Source: UBA5941 sp021824385 (GTDB lineage: Bacteria; Patescibacteriota; Microgenomatia; UBA8517). Taken from it: 5,671 nucleotides of DNA. Positions 4,571 to 5,671 of the stretch are shown here, one piece after another. A model generated the notes under the pieces. The model did not search any database. It had not been told where the DNA came from and saw nothing but the letters and a program-made list of their open reading frames with translations. The stretch is taken from the NCBI GenBank assembly GCA_027347685.1, contig DAIEQM010000059.1:1-5671 (forward strand), read 5' to 3'. The translations under genes were made by a program, and so were the position numbers. How positions within the stretch are numbered: position 1 is the stretch's first letter; the number at the start of each line of letters is the position of its first letter.

Positions 4571-5671
4571 ATGGCAAAACAAATACAGTACGGAGACGAA
4601 GCACGAAAGAGTTTATTAAACGGTATCGAAGCCGTGAGTCGTGCAGTGGTCACAACACTCGGTCCCAAAGGCCGTAATGTTGGTATTGATAAAAAGTGGG
4701 GCTCTCCTATGGTCGTTCATGATGGAGTCACCGTAGCGAAAGAAATTGAGCTTGCAGACCCGTTTGAAAATATGGGTGCACAAATGGTGAAAGAAGTTAG
4801 TTCAAAAACAAACGATGCAGCCGGAGATGGAACTACAACGTCTACACTTCTCGCTTCAGTAATGAGTAAAAACGGAATGCGAAACGTAACAGCTGGTGCA
4901 AATCCTATGATTATCAAAAAGGGAATTGAACGAGCAGTCGCGGCAGTTATTGCTGAGCTTAAAAAGAACGCAAAACCAATTAAAACGAATGCAGAGATTG
5001 AACAGGTTGCCATGGTGTCAGCCGGCGATGAAACCATTGGAAGAAAAATTGCAGAAGCGTTGGAAAAAGTTGGACGAGATGGTGTAGTAACCGTTGAAGA
5101 AGGAAAGGGATTGGAAATTGAAATTGAATACAAAGATGGAATGGAATTTGATAGAGGATACTCTTCACCATATTTTGTAACGAACCCCGACAAGATGGAA
5201 GCAGAGAGTGAAAATCCATACATTCTTTTAACAGACAAAAAGATTAGTTCTATTCAAGAGCTTCTTCCATTCCTTGAGAAATTTATTAAAGTAAGTAAAA
5301 CCTTGGTTATTATTGCCGACGATATTGATGGTGAAGCACTTGCAACACTTGTTGTAAATAAGCTTAAGGGGACGTTTAATGTTCTCGCCATTAAAGCTCC
5401 TGGATTTGGAGATAGACGTAAAGAACTTCTTGCTGATATTGCAACCCTCACTGGTGGCACCGTTATTTCAGAAGACACCGGACGCACATTTGAAAACATT
5501 GAAGTATCCGATCTTGGTCAGGCTGACAAAGTTTGGGCAAGTAAGGATGCTGCTCGAATTATTGGTGGAAAGGGCACTAAAAAGGAAATTGAAGCACGGG
5601 TCGCTATGATTAAGTCACAAATTAAAGACACTGAATCTGATTTTGATCGTGAAAAATTAGAGGAGCGACTC
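4571..5671 (+). CDS. groEL: Chaperonin GroEL (60 kDa, Hsp60), 3' truncated by the window
   Basis: The frame starts MAKQIQYGDEARKSLLNGI and stays open to the last base, giving 367 of the roughly 540 residues usual for GroEL. The nucleotide-binding equatorial features are present: TLGPKGRNV (29-37), DGVTVAKEIEL (51-61) and NDAAGDGTTT (81-90), whose D86 corresponds to the magnesium-binding Asp87 of E. coli. The apical domain follows, with GMEFDRGYSSPYF (190-202), IIADDIDGEALATLVVN (247-263), KAPGFGDRRK (275-284) and DIATLTGGTVISED (289-302). The catalytic Asp of the returning intermediate domain and the C-terminal tail lie beyond the window. The double-ring complex folds proteins inside its cavity using ATP and the GroES lid. 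The ATG is 10 bases after groES and has no visible Shine-Dalgarno site. The expected SANNDE segment reads SAGDE (150-154), one residue shorter than in many bacteria. Confidence 0.97.
   Translation, partial: MAKQIQYGDEARKSLLNGIEAVSRAVVTTLGPKGRNVGIDKKWGSPMVVHDGVTVAKEIELADPFENMGAQMVKEVSSKTNDAAGDGTTTSTLLASVMSKNGMRNVTAGANPMIIKKGIERAVAAVIAELKKNAKPIKTNAEIEQVAMVSAGDETIGRKIAEALEKVGRDGVVTVEEGKGLEIEIEYKDGMEFDRGYSSPYFVTNPDKMEAESENPYILLTDKKISSIQELLPFLEKFIKVSKTLVIIADDIDGEALATLVVNKLKGTFNVLAIKAPGFGDRRKELLADIATLTGGTVISEDTGRTFENIEVSDLGQADKVWASKDAARIIGGKGTKKEIEARVAMIKSQIKDTESDFDREKLEERL

Noticed and set aside
4717..5238. Minus-strand frame of 173 codons
   Set aside because: It is antisense to groEL; its Ser/Phe/Ile-rich product is what the reverse of a Lys/Glu/Gly-rich gene gives.

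Overview
The window reads as a compact bacterial chromosome segment, most likely from a Patescibacteria/CPR-type organism (Parcubacteria-like). This placement is an inference. It rests on the tight gene packing, the style of the membrane-anchored solute-binding protein with a Pro/Ser/Thr-rich N-terminal tail, the short nucleotidyltransferase protein beside it, and poor Shine-Dalgarno use. It has not been confirmed by any search. TGA acts as a stop: it closes the gene at 3726-4103 just before an intrinsic terminator. This argues against the TGA=Gly code of Gracilibacteria and Absconditabacteria.

Layout. Positions 1-1515 (+) hold a 5'-truncated extracellular solute-binding protein (family 1 type) anchored by one transmembrane helix. 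Twelve bases later comes a nucleotidyltransferase-fold protein (1528-2328, +). It converges, with a 7-base gap between stop codons, on a processive family 2 glycosyltransferase (2336-3637, -) of the cellulose/PNAG/hyaluronan synthase type. A short divergent intergenic region (3638-3725) carries an inverted repeat, a promoter and the only strong ribosome-binding site in the window. These serve an unrecognised 125-residue protein (3726-4103, +) that ends at a near-perfect intrinsic terminator (4116-4140). The last block is the heat-shock chaperonin operon: a sigma-70-type promoter (4154-4183), a CIRCE-like HrcA operator (4196-4222) with a second overlapping CIRCE-spaced copy, groES (4258-4560), and groEL (4571 to the window end, 3'-truncated).

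How the parts work together. The groES-groEL block is a self-contained regulated operon. GroEL and GroES form the ATP-driven folding chamber, and HrcA probably represses transcription by binding next to the start point. The first two genes may be one transcript. The glycosyltransferase faces them and probably makes or extends a surface polysaccharide. The small protein at 3726 is an independent single-gene transcription unit of unknown function. No gene-free stretch exceeds about 155 bases. I saw no tRNA, rRNA, CRISPR array, insertion sequence or other mobile element.
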